NCBI GenBank assembly: GCA_023419375.1
Contig: JAEZYD010000022.1
Location: 166,122-230,121 of the forward strand
Origin: Pseudomonadota bacterium
Lineage (GTDB): Bacteria; Desulfobacterota; Desulfovibrionia; Desulfovibrionales; Desulfovibrionaceae
Length of the DNA stretch: 64,000 nt
Direction of reading: 5' to 3'
Within the stretch, counting starts at the first letter, position 1; each line of letters opens with the position of its first letter. The notes beneath the pieces are model-generated. The model was not told the DNA's origin and made no database searches. It saw only the letters and a program-made list of their open reading frames with translations. The position numbers were made by a program, and so were the translations under genes. Shown here piece by piece: positions 16,685 through 27,902 of this stretch.

Positions 16685-18028
16685 TTACTTGCGATGAAAC
16701 AGTTTTTGCTGCAAAGCGGCTATGGTGCTGATGCCGCCCTGCTCCACAGCCGGATGGACAATGGGGTCAAAGCCCAGCCGCCGCGCCTGCGTAAGGCGCA
16801 AATCCTGCGCGGATACGGGCCGCACCTGCCCGTTGAGATCCACCTCGCCCCACAGCACGCTCTTTTCCGGCAGCGGAACATCATAATACGACGAAAGCAC
16901 CGCAGCCACCAGCGCCAGATCAAGCCCCGGCTCGCTCAGCTTCATGCCGCCGCCCACCTTGGCGTAAATATCCACCTGACCAAAGTTGAGTTTGAGCCTT
17001 TTTTCCAGCACGGCCAGCAGCAGATGCAGGCGCGCCACGTCAAAGCCAAGGGCCGCGCGGCGCGGGATGCTCAAAAAGGTGCGGGAAACAAGGGCCTGCA
17101 CCTCCACTGCCAGCGGGCGCTGCCCGTCCACGGCCATGACAACGGCGGTGCCGGATAACGAAGGATCGCGCTGGCCCAGAAAAAACGTGGAGGGATCGTC
17201 CACAATCTGCATGCCCGAGGCCTCCATGCGGAAGACCAGCAGTTCCTCATTGGGGCCAAAGCGGTTTTTGAACACGCGCAACAGGCGGAACATCTGGCGG
17301 CGGTCGCCCTCAAGGGAAATAACAGTGTCCACCATGTGTTCCAGCAGGCGGGGGCCAGCCAGCACGCCGTCCTTGGTCACATGCCCCACCAGAATCAGGG
17401 TGCAGGACAGGCGGCGGCAGGCTTCAAGCAGTGTTGTTGCCACAGCCCGCACCTGACTGACATTGCCCGGCAGGCCATCGGCCTCAAGGCTTGTGAGGGT
17501 CTGCACCGAATCCACCACCAGCAGGGCTGGCGGCGCGGCATTGGCCGCCTCAAGCACATCCTCCACGCGGGAGGTGGCGATGGCCATCAGGTTATGATCC
17601 AGCATGCCGAGGCGCTCGGCCCGCCCCTTGATCTGCGGCAGGGATTCCTCCCCGCTGGCATAGAGCACGCGCCTGCCTTGCGCTGCCACAAGCCCTGCCA
17701 CCTGAAGCAGCAGGGTTGATTTGCCGATGCCCGGTTCGCCGCCCACAAGGATGGCCGCACCGGGCACAAGGCCCTTGCCCAGCACGCGGTCAAGGGCTTT
17801 CAGGCCGCTGCCGTAGGGCGCATGCCCGGCATCTTCCACATCCCGCAAGGCAATGGGTCGGCTGGAGGAATCCGTGGCAGCGCGGGGCCTGTTGCCGCCG
17901 GGGGCGGATTTGGGCTGCACAGCCGCCTGAAGCGTATTCCATTCATGGCAGTTGGGGCATTGCCCACGCCACTGCATGGTTTGTGACCCACAAGAAGAGC
18001 ATATATAAATTTCACGTGTTTTCGACAT
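16685..18028 (-). CDS. radA: DNA repair protein RadA
   Basis: RadA (Sms) is a RecA-like branch-migration helicase in recombination repair. The 447-residue protein has the N-terminal zinc finger CSSCGSQ...CPNCHEW, a Walker A GEPGIGKST near residue 95, the RadA-specific KNRFGPNEE motif, and a C-terminal Lon-protease-like domain (SIPRRAALGFDVARLHLLLAVLEKR onward). The site before the ATG is weak. It heads the radA-CYTH-clpS-clpA run on the minus strand. Confidence 0.97.
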   Translation of the reverse strand: MSKTREIYICSSCGSQTMQWRGQCPNCHEWNTLQAAVQPKSAPGGNRPRAATDSSSRPIALRDVEDAGHAPYGSGLKALDRVLGKGLVPGAAILVGGEPGIGKSTLLLQVAGLVAAQGRRVLYASGEESLPQIKGRAERLGMLDHNLMAIATSRVEDVLEAANAAPPALLVVDSVQTLTSLEADGLPGNVSQVRAVATTLLEACRRLSCTLILVGHVTKDGVLAGPRLLEHMVDTVISLEGDRRQMFRLLRVFKNRFGPNEELLVFRMEASGMQIVDDPSTFFLGQRDPSLSGTAVVMAVDGQRPLAVEVQALVSRTFLSIPRRAALGFDVARLHLLLAVLEKRLKLNFGQVDIYAKVGGGMKLSEPGLDLALVAAVLSSYYDVPLPEKSVLWGEVDLNGQVRPVSAQDLRLTQARRLGFDPIVHPAVEQGGISTIAALQQKLFHRK

Positions 18029-18314
18029 GAATAAAGCCTACGGAAAAAGTACACAGGGCGCAAGGCGTGGGCGCTCGGGCAATGCAGCCCCCGCTGCCAC
18101 TCCCCTGCAAGGCGGCGCAATAAAAAATTCCGGCGGTATTGAAACTGCAGCGCCCGCTGTTGGACGGAGCCTTGTGCGGGCAACCGTGTCAACAACGGGC
18201 GATGGTATACAGCCGTAAAATTGCGGTCTGTGGCGTCAACCGGAGCAGGTGGGCATTTTCAGCCACATTCTGCTCTGGAGTATGGATAGTTGCAAACTTG
18301 GCAGTTTCCCCAGC

Positions 18315-18620
18315 CTAGCCCTTGGAACCACGCTTGGAGGCCTTGAGGGGGTTGACCTTCTTGGTGGAAGCGGTCTCCACCTGAATGCGGTGCTGGTTTG
18401 CGGCCACAAGGGCATCCACATCCAACCCGAGTGCGGCAAGCCTTTGGGGCATTTCCTTGCGCACACCGCTATAGCGGTTGCGGTCGGCAATGGGGCGCCC
18501 CACAAACTGGGCGGTGGTCAGATACAGGCCCCTGCTGTCGATGGCCAGCACAGCCTCCGTTCCATTTTCCTGAACGGTCTGAATCATCATTTCCTGCGTT
18601 GTTCCAAAACGGTTATACAT
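18315..18620 (-). CDS. Small basic-tailed protein of unknown function
   Basis: The frame from the ATG at 18620 gives 101 residues (MYNRFGTTQEMM...). An AGGAG site lies upstream, and a good sigma-70 promoter sits about 70 bases before the ATG, which fixes this start over a longer in-frame ATG at 18767. The C terminus is Lys/Arg/Ser-rich (KASKRGSKG), which could bind nucleic acid. No family is recognised. The promoter has the same layout as two iron-type promoters in this window (see findings). Confidence 0.75.
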   Translation of the reverse strand: MYNRFGTTQEMMIQTVQENGTEAVLAIDSRGLYLTTAQFVGRPIADRNRYSGVRKEMPQRLAALGLDVDALVAANQHRIQVETASTKKVNPLKASKRGSKG

Positions 18621-18687
18621 GTTACCTGTTCTCCTGTATGCCTTTGCGGCGGTAAACAGTGCAGCCCGGTTGAGGGCAACAGGCTCC

Positions 18688-18715
18688 ATTATACGAAAAA
18701 GAAATTCAAAGTCAA
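18688..18715 (-). promoter_or_regulatory. Sigma-70 promoter with weak Fur-like spacer
   Basis: On the minus strand TTGACT (18715-18710), 16 bases, then a perfect TATAAT (18693-18688). The bases next to the -35, 18709-18693, read as a weak form of the TTGAA...TTTTC palindrome found before feoB and the DUF2325 gene. Confidence 0.8.
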
Positions 18716-18838
18716 CATAAAAAAGAAAAATATCGCGGTTTTGCGCTTCTGATGACTGCAACTGCATGGATTATCAGCGCAAAAATAAAAATATGAGCAC
18801 GAAAAAATGCGTAATGAAGAGCGCATAAACGCCCTGTG

Positions 18839-20470
18839 TCAGGAATGAGGACGTATCAAACAGTCCGCATCATCCTCAGCGCTGCAACTGCCTGCCAATA
18901 CACTGCGGTTGCGCCCCTGAGCCTTGGCCCTGTACAACGCTTCATCCGCCCTTTTGAACGCTTCGCCAAACGACATATCGCAACAGCCTCGCACCAGCAA
19001 GCCGCCCAAAGAGATGGTTACGACCTTGTCTGACCCATCGAGAGGCTGGAGGTGCATGTCCGCCACAGCCTTTCGGATCTTTTCCATGAGGGAAACAATC
19101 TGCCGCTCCTCTAACGCGCTGGCCAGCACGGCAAATTCCTCCCCACCGATGCGAAAAACCCTGTCGCCCCGGCGAGACAGACGGATGCTCACACATCTGG
19201 CGATTTCGCGCAGAACATGGTCGCCGGCCTGATGCCCAAAGGCATCATTCAGCCGCTTGAAATGATCGATGTCAAACAGCACCAGCGAAAAAGGCACGCC
19301 AAGCCGCAATGTCTGGGCAAACCAGGCTTCGGCCATTTCATCAAACATTCTACGATTGAGCAGACCGGTCAGGGAATCATGCTGTGCTTGAATCCGCAAG
19401 GTATCATTAAGTTTTTGCAATGTGGTGCGCAAATATCTGTCGCGCAGCAGGTTCACGCTGGTACCGATTATGACCGCAAAACCAAGCACAAAAAAAATAA
19501 ACGTGGCGGCAAGATGCGTGCGGAAGCTTTCCGCAAGGTCGGCCAGCAGAGGGCCAAGGCCCTCAAAGCCGTAAATGCTCAGTCCTTCCTTGCCGATGCT
19601 GACCCTATCACGCAAATAGGGCTGACCACCGGGGCTGAGCTCCCATGCATCGTAGCCGTCCACGTCCACTTTACGCAGATACACGGGTTCAAGACTTTCG
19701 CGCTGATAGCGGAGCAGGTATTGCGCTGCATCAAAAGACGCGGCTGCCCCATCGGGCACGACCCGCAGCATGTTTTGCGGCGAATCAGAAAGCACAACTA
19801 CGCCCGCCTTGTCCGTAACAAAACCAGTGGGCAGGTAAAGCTGCTGGGCAAGCGTGTCCGTATCAATTTTAAGGACCACAACGCCAAGATAGCCGTCAGG
19901 CCCGCTGACAGGTGCAGCAAAGTGGAAACCGGAGATGGTCGAAACCCGCCCTACAACAAACTGCACCGTGCTTTCCCCGGCCATGGCGCGGATAAAATAA
20001 TCACGGTCGGCAAGGTTAACGCCAAGGAGATTTTTGGGCATTCCGGCATCGTTGGAGGCAACGCACACGCCGTTTTTATCAAGCAGAAACGCACGGTGCA
20101 GCCGGAGAGTGTCCCCCACGCTCTGCAGGTACCGGGTGCACTCCGCAAAATCCCCTTGGCCCTTCAAGGCGGCAATAATGCGTGAGTCTGTAGCCAGAAG
20201 TACGGTAAGTTTTTTTATTGTATCAAATTTAAGGTCTGCCATTTCAGCAACGCGCTGAACACGTTGCGACAGAGAATATTCTGCTTCAGAAATTGCAACT
20301 GTCAAATTTTCTGAACGCCAGTGCAACGCCACAAGCAGTGAAAATACTGCAGCAACAGGAAGTGATAAAAACCAAAGCAAAAATATTGTTCGCGTTGGGC
20401 GTTCTTCAATTTGCGTTCTGAGCAGTCCAAACATTGATTTCATATACAAAAAACCATATTTACAAGCCAT
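18839..20470 (-). CDS. Membrane diguanylate cyclase (dCache-GGDEF)
   Basis: This 543-residue protein would make cyclic di-GMP from two GTP. A membrane helix lies near residues 28-50. A periplasmic Cache-type sensor follows to about 315, a second helix lies near 325-345, and a GGDEF domain fills the C terminus. The active loop is GGEEF (residues 442-446). An RRGD inhibitory site sits five residues before it, so product inhibition is expected. There is no EAL domain. The start is uncertain: ATGs at 20470, 20443 and 20434 are all in frame and none has a strong ribosome site. The signal is unknown. Confidence 0.92.
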   Translation of the reverse strand: MACKYGFLYMKSMFGLLRTQIEERPTRTIFLLWFLSLPVAAVFSLLVALHWRSENLTVAISEAEYSLSQRVQRVAEMADLKFDTIKKLTVLLATDSRIIAALKGQGDFAECTRYLQSVGDTLRLHRAFLLDKNGVCVASNDAGMPKNLLGVNLADRDYFIRAMAGESTVQFVVGRVSTISGFHFAAPVSGPDGYLGVVVLKIDTDTLAQQLYLPTGFVTDKAGVVVLSDSPQNMLRVVPDGAAASFDAAQYLLRYQRESLEPVYLRKVDVDGYDAWELSPGGQPYLRDRVSIGKEGLSIYGFEGLGPLLADLAESFRTHLAATFIFFVLGFAVIIGTSVNLLRDRYLRTTLQKLNDTLRIQAQHDSLTGLLNRRMFDEMAEAWFAQTLRLGVPFSLVLFDIDHFKRLNDAFGHQAGDHVLREIARCVSIRLSRRGDRVFRIGGEEFAVLASALEERQIVSLMEKIRKAVADMHLQPLDGSDKVVTISLGGLLVRGCCDMSFGEAFKRADEALYRAKAQGRNRSVLAGSCSAEDDADCLIRPHS

Positions 20471-20813
20471 CTTCCCTTGCGTTTGTCGTAAAGAAAATTG
20501 CCTCCAGCAGCTTCATCAATTTATGCGCGCTTGGCAACTAAAAATTCAACCATTGTACATAAAATTTTTCATAACCATAGCAACAAAACTACATTCACAA
20601 TGTACGGTTTTACGTAACATTCTGAAATACTGGAATCTGCATCATCGATACAACCTGCATCATCAGTTTTCAGTAACTGCTTGCAATATGTAATCAACAA
20701 AGCATTGCTGACTGCTGTCGCCAACTATCAGTGCAAAGCACGTGAAATTTTTTGTCATCCCCCACGCTCTGCATTGTAATTGCCGCAGCAGCCAGCAGTA
20801 AAAGAAATGGGAG
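20471..20813. other. Intergenic, AT-rich, no gene seen
   Basis: This is 343 bases between a small unknown gene and the cyclase gene on the minus strand. It is AT-rich toward the cyclase start. No convincing reading frame, terminator or paired promoter hexamers were found. Confidence 0.6.
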
Positions 20814-21077
20814 CTATTCTTCAGTCATATTCTCGGCAAAGTGCTGCTCTGCCCACTGCGCCACACGCCGCTGCATGTCGCCCAGTTGCGCATCGTCAAG
20901 CGCAAGCCCGGCAGCGGTGGTATAATTGACCACATAGGCATAGGGATCAGCCTCAAACCGGTATTGATCCTTGTTATTCAGAATATTGTCAGTCATGGCC
21001 TTTTCAAGCCAGTCCATCATTTCCTGGGCCGTAGCGAACACATGCCCTCCGGCCAGATCATTGGTTTGCTGGTACAT
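20814..21077 (-). CDS. Small acidic protein of unknown function
   Basis: This 87-residue frame starts MYQQTNDLAGGHVF at 21077 behind a strong GGAGG site; a longer in-frame start at 21230 lacks one. The protein is acidic and appears helical (AQEMMDWLEKAM; MQRRVAQWAEQHFAENMTEE). No motif is recognised. The gene is divergent from the large PHP-like gene. Confidence 0.7.
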   Translation of the reverse strand: MYQQTNDLAGGHVFATAQEMMDWLEKAMTDNILNNKDQYRFEADPYAYVVNYTTAAGLALDDAQLGDMQRRVAQWAEQHFAENMTEE

Positions 21078-21256
21078 ACATCCTCCGGGGTAACTGGTTA
21101 GAGCGGCCGTCCGTGCAGGAGGCTGCTTTTTGCCATTTAACGGCAGTATGGCTTTTTTATCAATGCGCCTGAGCGCAGGCCCGATGGCAGAAACATGACG
21201 CTGGACTTTCGCGCACTTGCACTGCATCATAACCTGATACGGTCAGCTTGCAGGGC

Positions 21257-24200
21257 ATGCAGCCGCTGCAAACATCTATCAAGCACTTTTTCCCGACACT
21301 ATTCATGCTCAGTTCTACAAGTACCACTACCGACTGTTCCTCAACCGGTGGGCGCGCGCACGCGCACCGGAAGTTTTCCTCATTGCTGTTCGACAGGCAG
21401 GACCACAAGCTCATCCAGATGGTGAACGCCTTTGTGGACGCCCGCGCACAGGATCACGCACTGCGCCAGCCCGAACCGGGCCTGCACCCCCACGGCATCA
21501 TTGAAATGACCTCTTCGCATGGTCTGCGCCTTGCCAGCGCCGTCATCGTGCTGCTGGAAAGCCTGGAAGCCGGCGGCCCCAGCGAGAGATTGCAGGCTCT
21601 GCGCCGCCTGCACGACGAGGTTCTGTACTCCACGCATTCTTCGCTGCAAAACAATACAGCGCGCGTGCTGGTGCAGATCATGAAAGACCTGGTGCGTTCG
21701 CACAACGATGCCAGCCACCAGTTGCCCCTCGCGCACGAATTTCATCAGGCCGTGCGCGGTACGCCGCGCATCGTGCGGGCATTGCTGCGCAAATACCACC
21801 TGCTTGAAATGCCGGAGGAATGGAATCAGCACGCCTTTGACCACCATGTGCACGACGCCAACACCAAGGGCCGCAAAAATCCCACCCATCTGGTCATGGA
21901 TGCGTGGATCAAGGGCATCCGCTTTTTGACGGTAATCTACTATAATACCGTTGAACCCGAAGCTGCTCAGGAATTGCTGCGCGCCGCGCGCATCATGGGC
22001 ATTACGGTGCGCATAGGCATTGAGTTCAAGGCCACGTTCCGCGACAAACTGGTGGAATTTACCTGGTCGCCGCTCAATACCGAAACATCCAGAGCTTTTG
22101 ACAACCTGCTGCACCGCAAGGACATCACAGAAGCGCTGCGCAAGTACGCGCCCGTCAACGACTGGATGCGCGCCTACGTGCTCAAACTCCTGCGGGCCTG
22201 GAACGAAAGGCACGCCGCCTCGCTGGCTGCCCGCTGGAATCTGCCTGCGCCGGAGCCTATCAAGGAAGAGGCTTTTCTTGCCTATGTGGGGCAAAAGCAG
22301 CCGTCCTCGTTGCATCTTGCCGAATTTATTTATCATCAACTTGAGCCCATGCGGCAGTTGCGCGGCGAACGCCTGCGCGAGGCCCTGACTGCGGAAACAA
22401 ACCCCGCACGGGCGGCCAAACTGCGCGAAAGCCTGACGGAACTGACCGACATGGTGCCCGACATGCTGCGCGATGACTGGCTCGGCCCGGAGGCCAACCC
22501 GGAGATTGTGTTCCCCTACAAGCCGCACAAGGATTTGCCCGCTATTTTGCAGCAGTCGCCGGAATTTCTGCTGGAAAACATCTATCCGTTGCACCCGTGC
22601 CAGATTGTGCTCAACCTTGCCGGGCTGACGGAACAGGATGTGCTGGAGCTGCTGTGGCTGGGCCGTGGGCGCATTACCCACCTTGAGCTTTTTAACCTGC
22701 GCGAATGGACAGCCGGTCAGCTTGCCCATGTGGAAGAAATCAACACCCTGCAAAGGGCCGTCAACGAGGGCAGCACCCCGAGGCTCAAGCAGGTCATCCG
22801 CAGCATCATGAGCAAGGAACCCAAGGATTCTCCGCGCATGCCCCTGTTTCAGGAGATATTGGGTCATATTCCTCAGTTGCAGGAATTTTACGCCCTTTCG
22901 CCGCTGGGTTCGCGCATCGGCACAGATTCCACCAGCCGCTCGCACCACACGCACGGCATGGGGCTTGTGTTTGTGGAAACGCTGCCCCCCAAGGCTCGCG
23001 CCGTTCTGCGTCGCGAAGACAATGCCCTGCGCCTCACACTGCCCGTGCATACGGATATTTACCGCTTCACGCACTACCATGAGCCAGCGCAGCCCCAACC
23101 ATGGTGGCAGCGCCTGTTCAGGCGCATTCCCGGCCTTGGCAATCTGGGCTGCCACCGGGTACGGGGCTGGGGCCTTGAAAAAAATACCACCAGCGTGGGC
23201 CATGACGGCAACCTTGTGACCCTGGGCGGCGTTGACGCCAAGGGCGTGAACCGCGAAATGCAGCAGACGCCCGGCCCGGAAAAAGGGGAAATCCCCTTCT
23301 GGTCGCCCGAATACATGAACAGCGACATTGTCAATGTTCTCAAAATTCTGGCGGGTTTTTTGCCAGCGCAGTGGGCCTTCAGCTACGTGGACGGCTGGTG
23401 GGTGCTCACGTGGTTTGGCGCGCTTATATGGTTTGCCATTACAGCAGTGCGCAACGTGGGGCAGGCTGTTGTGGGCGGCGGGGCCTTTACACGCTCTGTG
23501 CTTGTGCCGTGGAAACGCTATGTGAGCTGGAGCCGCATGGCCGATTCGCTGTTCTACACGGGCGTATCCGTTCCGCTGCTTGAGGTTGTAGTGCGCCTGT
23601 GGCTCTTGCAGGACTTCATGGGCCTGACCGTTCAGGACAACGCGCTTGCGGTCTATACGGTCATAGCCATGATCAACAGCGCCTATATTTCAGGGCACAA
23701 CATTTACCGTGGCCTGCCCAAGGAAGCCATAGTCGGCAACCTCTTTCGCAGCGCGCTTTCCATTCCGCTGTCCATGCTCATGGGGCAAGGCCTGCTGATC
23801 TGCTTTACCGCAATGCATTTGCCTGATCCCATAAGCCTGATGCAGAACTGCGCGGCCATTGTTTCCAAGTGTTCGTCCGACATGGTGGCGTCCATCATTG
23901 AAGGTTTTGCCGACCGCAACATGTATCTGCGCATGCGGCAATGCGATTACGACAGCAAGTTTACGCAGATATACAAAAGCCTGACGCGGCAGGAACTGCT
24001 GTTCCCCAGCAAAGACCTTGAGACTATGCTGCAAGACCCTGCGGAATACTGGCGCATGCTGTACGGCAAAGACCGCGCAGCAGCGCGGCAAATAGTGACG
24101 CATCTTCTGGACATGATGTACATGTGGTATTATCAGCCCCGCGCCCGTGAGGTATTCTGGCGCAAGATGTGCGCCCTGCCGCAGGAGGAACGGCGTGTTG

Positions 24201-24382
24201 TCATTGGCATGCACGCCCTGCTTTCGCTTGAGCGGGAAATCAGCACCCTCATTCTTGAGGGCCTGCTGAAAAAAGATTTTGCCCGCGCGCTGGCCTTTTA
24301 TCTGCAAAACAACAGGGCTTATGTGAAGGAACTTCGCCGCGAGGCGCGGACAAAGCTCGGCGCATGCCCCTGCCTGTGCTGA
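21257..24382 (+). CDS. Large PHP-like membrane protein of unknown function
   Basis: This protein is about 1041 residues. Residues 195-257 look like the start of a PHP phosphoesterase-type metal barrel: DHHVH (195-199), then a region resembling 'SDG-sP-elv--A---G', then ARIMGITVRIGIEF with E256. A late GTDSTSRSHHTHG block (D557, H563, H564, H566) resembles the PHP 'GSDSH' loop. The middle 'TDHN' histidine appears replaced (VIYYNT). From about 695 to 860 there are about five hydrophobic segments, then a soluble helical tail. The start is uncertain: no ribosome site precedes the ATG at 21257, and ATGs at 21305 or 21419 are possible. The gene lies upstream of groES with no sign of co-transcription. 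The PHP relation is inference from motif spacing. Confidence 0.72.
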   Translation: MQPLQTSIKHFFPTLFMLSSTSTTTDCSSTGGRAHAHRKFSSLLFDRQDHKLIQMVNAFVDARAQDHALRQPEPGLHPHGIIEMTSSHGLRLASAVIVLLESLEAGGPSERLQALRRLHDEVLYSTHSSLQNNTARVLVQIMKDLVRSHNDASHQLPLAHEFHQAVRGTPRIVRALLRKYHLLEMPEEWNQHAFDHHVHDANTKGRKNPTHLVMDAWIKGIRFLTVIYYNTVEPEAAQELLRAARIMGITVRIGIEFKATFRDKLVEFTWSPLNTETSRAFDNLLHRKDITEALRKYAPVNDWMRAYVLKLLRAWNERHAASLAARWNLPAPEPIKEEAFLAYVGQKQPSSLHLAEFIYHQLEPMRQLRGERLREALTAETNPARAAKLRESLTELTDMVPDMLRDDWLGPEANPEIVFPYKPHKDLPAILQQSPEFLLENIYPLHPCQIVLNLAGLTEQDVLELLWLGRGRITHLELFNLREWTAGQLAHVEEINTLQRAVNEGSTPRLKQVIRSIMSKEPKDSPRMPLFQEILGHIPQLQEFYALSPLGSRIGTDSTSRSHHTHGMGLVFVETLPPKARAVLRREDNALRLTLPVHTDIYRFTHYHEPAQPQPWWQRLFRRIPGLGNLGCHRVRGWGLEKNTTSVGHDGNLVTLGGVDAKGVNREMQQTPGPEKGEIPFWSPEYMNSDIVNVLKILAGFLPAQWAFSYVDGWWVLTWFGALIWFAITAVRNVGQAVVGGGAFTRSVLVPWKRYVSWSRMADSLFYTGVSVPLLEVVVRLWLLQDFMGLTVQDNALAVYTVIAMINSAYISGHNIYRGLPKEAIVGNLFRSALSIPLSMLMGQGLLICFTAMHLPDPISLMQNCAAIVSKCSSDMVASIIEGFADRNMYLRMRQCDYDSKFTQIYKSLTRQELLFPSKDLETMLQDPAEYWRMLYGKDRAAARQIVTHLLDMMYMWYYQPRAREVFWRKMCALPQEERRVVIGMHALLSLEREISTLILEGLLKKDFARALAFYLQNNRAYVKELRREARTKLGACPCLC

Positions 24383-24765
24383 CCCTGCATGGGGCAATAC
24401 ACGAATAAGAAACCGGCATCCGGGCAAGTGGAGCTTGACTGCGCGCCCTGGCTCCGGTAGTGCTCCTTGCCCAAAGTATTGAGCGCGGTTACGCCGCAGA
24501 GAAAAAGGCATCCGGAGCGGGACAAAACTCAACATGTTTGATTTGTTTGATTTTTTATTTTTTTGCAAAAAAAAGTAAAAAAATCAGTCCAAACCCCTTT
24601 TCAAGCTCCGAGCGCGTCTTATTTCTATGCCGGTGCGGAACTGAAGCGAAGTGTAACTGGCTTCGGTTCAAAACGCGCAATATTTCCAGCGCGGCCACAG
24701 CGATGCGGCCGCTGCTGCGTCCTAGATGGACAATAATAATATCATTTCCGGGAGGATTTGACGTC
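24383..24765. other. groES upstream region with A/T-tract palindrome
   Basis: This is 383 bases without a gene. An imperfect hairpin (24422-24434 with 24462-24472) follows the PHP-like gene. An A/T-tract inverted repeat spans 24549-24585 (GATTTTTTATTTTTTTGC and its near-complement) and could bend DNA. No CIRCE element (TTAGCACTC-N9-GAGTGCTAA) and no clear sigma-32 promoter was found. The groES ribosome site GGGAGG is at 24750-24755. Confidence 0.6.
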
Positions 24766-25053
24766 ATGAAGCTGAAGCCCCTTAACGACCGTGTGCTGGT
24801 CAAACGCCTTGAATCCGAAGAAAAGACCGCCGGTGGCCTGTTTATCCCTGATACGGCCAAGGAAAAGCCTTCCAAGGGTCAGGTTGTTGCTGCCGGTCCC
24901 GGCAAAGCTGGGGAAAATGGCGAACGCGTCGCTCTGGCTGTGAAAGCGGGCGACATGGTGCTGTTCAACAAGTATGCCGGCACCGAAGTCAAGCTGGACG
25001 GCGTTGATCACCTTGTGATGCGCGAAGAAGACATCCTCGCCATTATCGACTAA
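24766..25053 (+). CDS. groES: Co-chaperonin GroES
   Basis: GroES is the heptameric lid of the GroEL folding chamber. The 95-residue protein starts MKLKPLNDRVLVKR, has the mobile loop EEKTAGGLFIPDTAKEKPS, and ends EEDILAIID, all as in the family. The ATG at 24766 has a GGGAGG site; the open frame extends far upstream, but that part is not protein-like. groL follows after 42 bases. Confidence 0.99.
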   Translation: MKLKPLNDRVLVKRLESEEKTAGGLFIPDTAKEKPSKGQVVAAGPGKAGENGERVALAVKAGDMVLFNKYAGTEVKLDGVDHLVMREEDILAIID

Positions 25054-25095
25054 CTCCCACTGCTGCCGAATTATATTTCAGGAGGAAAATTTCCA

Positions 25096-26748
<1,653 letters not shown>

Positions 26749-26780
26749 GCCAGCCCTACGGCTCATACGTTTGAATAATG

Positions 26781-26812
26781 AAAAAGGCTCTCGCGAAAGC
26801 GGGAGCCTTTTT
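26781..26812 (+). terminator. Terminator of groES-groL
   Basis: A 14-bp stem (26781-26794 with 26799-26812, one G-T wobble) has a stable GAAA loop and ends in a T-run. Confidence 0.93.
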
Positions 26813-26930
26813 GTTGCGTTGACGAAGTCGGCGCAACCAGAAAGCAGGAGCAGGCTGCGGCTTGCCCGCGCCCTCAACACAACATTTTCAGCTTCGCTCC
26901 GTCATCCAAAAAAATCAAAGCAGACCTGTT

Positions 26931-27902
26931 TCAGACCTGCCGTGCTTCGGGGTTGAGGCAGTTGGCGGGCAGCTTGCCGTCAAGCGCTGCAAAAATCTTT
27001 TCCGCACTGCTGCGCCCCATATTCCTGAATCCGTCCATGGTCGCCGCGCCCTTGTGCGGCGTCATCAACACGTTGGGCAAATCGCAGAGAGCAGGAAGCA
27101 CCAGCGGTTCGTTTTCAAACACGTCCAACCCTGCCCCGGCTATCACTCCGTTTTTCAGGGCACTGGCAAGCGCGGCCTCGTCCACCACCTTACCGCGCGC
27201 TGTATTGATGAGGATGGCATGGGGCTGCATGAGCTCAAGCTCCCTGCTGCCGATGTATTTTTCCGTTTCCGGCGTCAGCGGCATGTGCAGGCTGACAAAG
27301 TCGGACTGCCGCAGCAGATCATCCTTGCTCACATAGCGCGCGCCCGTGCTGGCCTCAAAATTCTCGTTACGGTGCCGCGCGGTGTAGAGCAGCGACATGC
27401 CAAAGCCTATGGCCCGGGCGGCCACGGCCTGCGCAATGCGCCCGCAGCCCACAAGCCCCAGTATTTTGCCCGACACTCTCAATCCCAGATTGACAGTCAT
27501 GGGCCAGGGCTTTTCACCGCTGCGCACAAAAGCATCGCAGTCGCGCAGTTTGCGCGCCACGCCGAGCATGAGCGCAAAGGCCATATCAGCAGTATCATCC
27601 GTGACAAAGCCGGGATTGTGCGTCACCCATATGCCGTTGCGGGTGGCAGCGGCAATATCCACATGGTCAAAGCCGACGCCAAAGCAGGAAATGATCTTGC
27701 AGGTCGAGGCCATGGCATCAATAACATCTGCGGGCAGGGCCACCACCGGAGAAAGAACGCCATCGCAGCCGCGCACCGCTTCAACCAGTTTTTCGTGCGG
27801 CAAACCGCCGCCGGGGCCCATCTCCACATCACAGCGGGTTTGCAGCAATTCAAGGGCCTCGGGCACCACCGTGCGCGGAACAAAAATTCTTGGTCTGCTC
27901 AT
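26931..27902 (-). CDS. D-isomer-specific 2-hydroxyacid dehydrogenase
   Basis: This 323-residue NAD(P)-dependent oxidoreductase resembles 3-phosphoglycerate dehydrogenase and glyoxylate/hydroxypyruvate reductases. The Rossmann motif GLVGCGRIAQAVA is near residue 150. The catalytic Arg is in NTARGKVVDE, and the catalytic His in LMTPHKGAAT near the C terminus. There is no ACT domain, so it is not full-length SerA. The start at 27902 (MSRPRIFVP) has a GGAG site; a longer frame from 28091 is rejected. The substrate cannot be read from sequence. Confidence 0.92.
   Translation of the reverse strand: MSRPRIFVPRTVVPEALELLQTRCDVEMGPGGGLPHEKLVEAVRGCDGVLSPVVALPADVIDAMASTCKIISCFGVGFDHVDIAAATRNGIWVTHNPGFVTDDTADMAFALMLGVARKLRDCDAFVRSGEKPWPMTVNLGLRVSGKILGLVGCGRIAQAVAARAIGFGMSLLYTARHRNENFEASTGARYVSKDDLLRQSDFVSLHMPLTPETEKYIGSRELELMQPHAILINTARGKVVDEAALASALKNGVIAGAGLDVFENEPLVLPALCDLPNVLMTPHKGAATMDGFRNMGRSSAEKIFAALDGKLPANCLNPEARQV

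Noticed and set aside
24383..24765. CIRCE or sigma-32 promoter before groES
   Set aside because: No inverted TTAGCACTC/GAGTGCTAA pair and no acceptable CTTGAA-CCCCAT pair was found.
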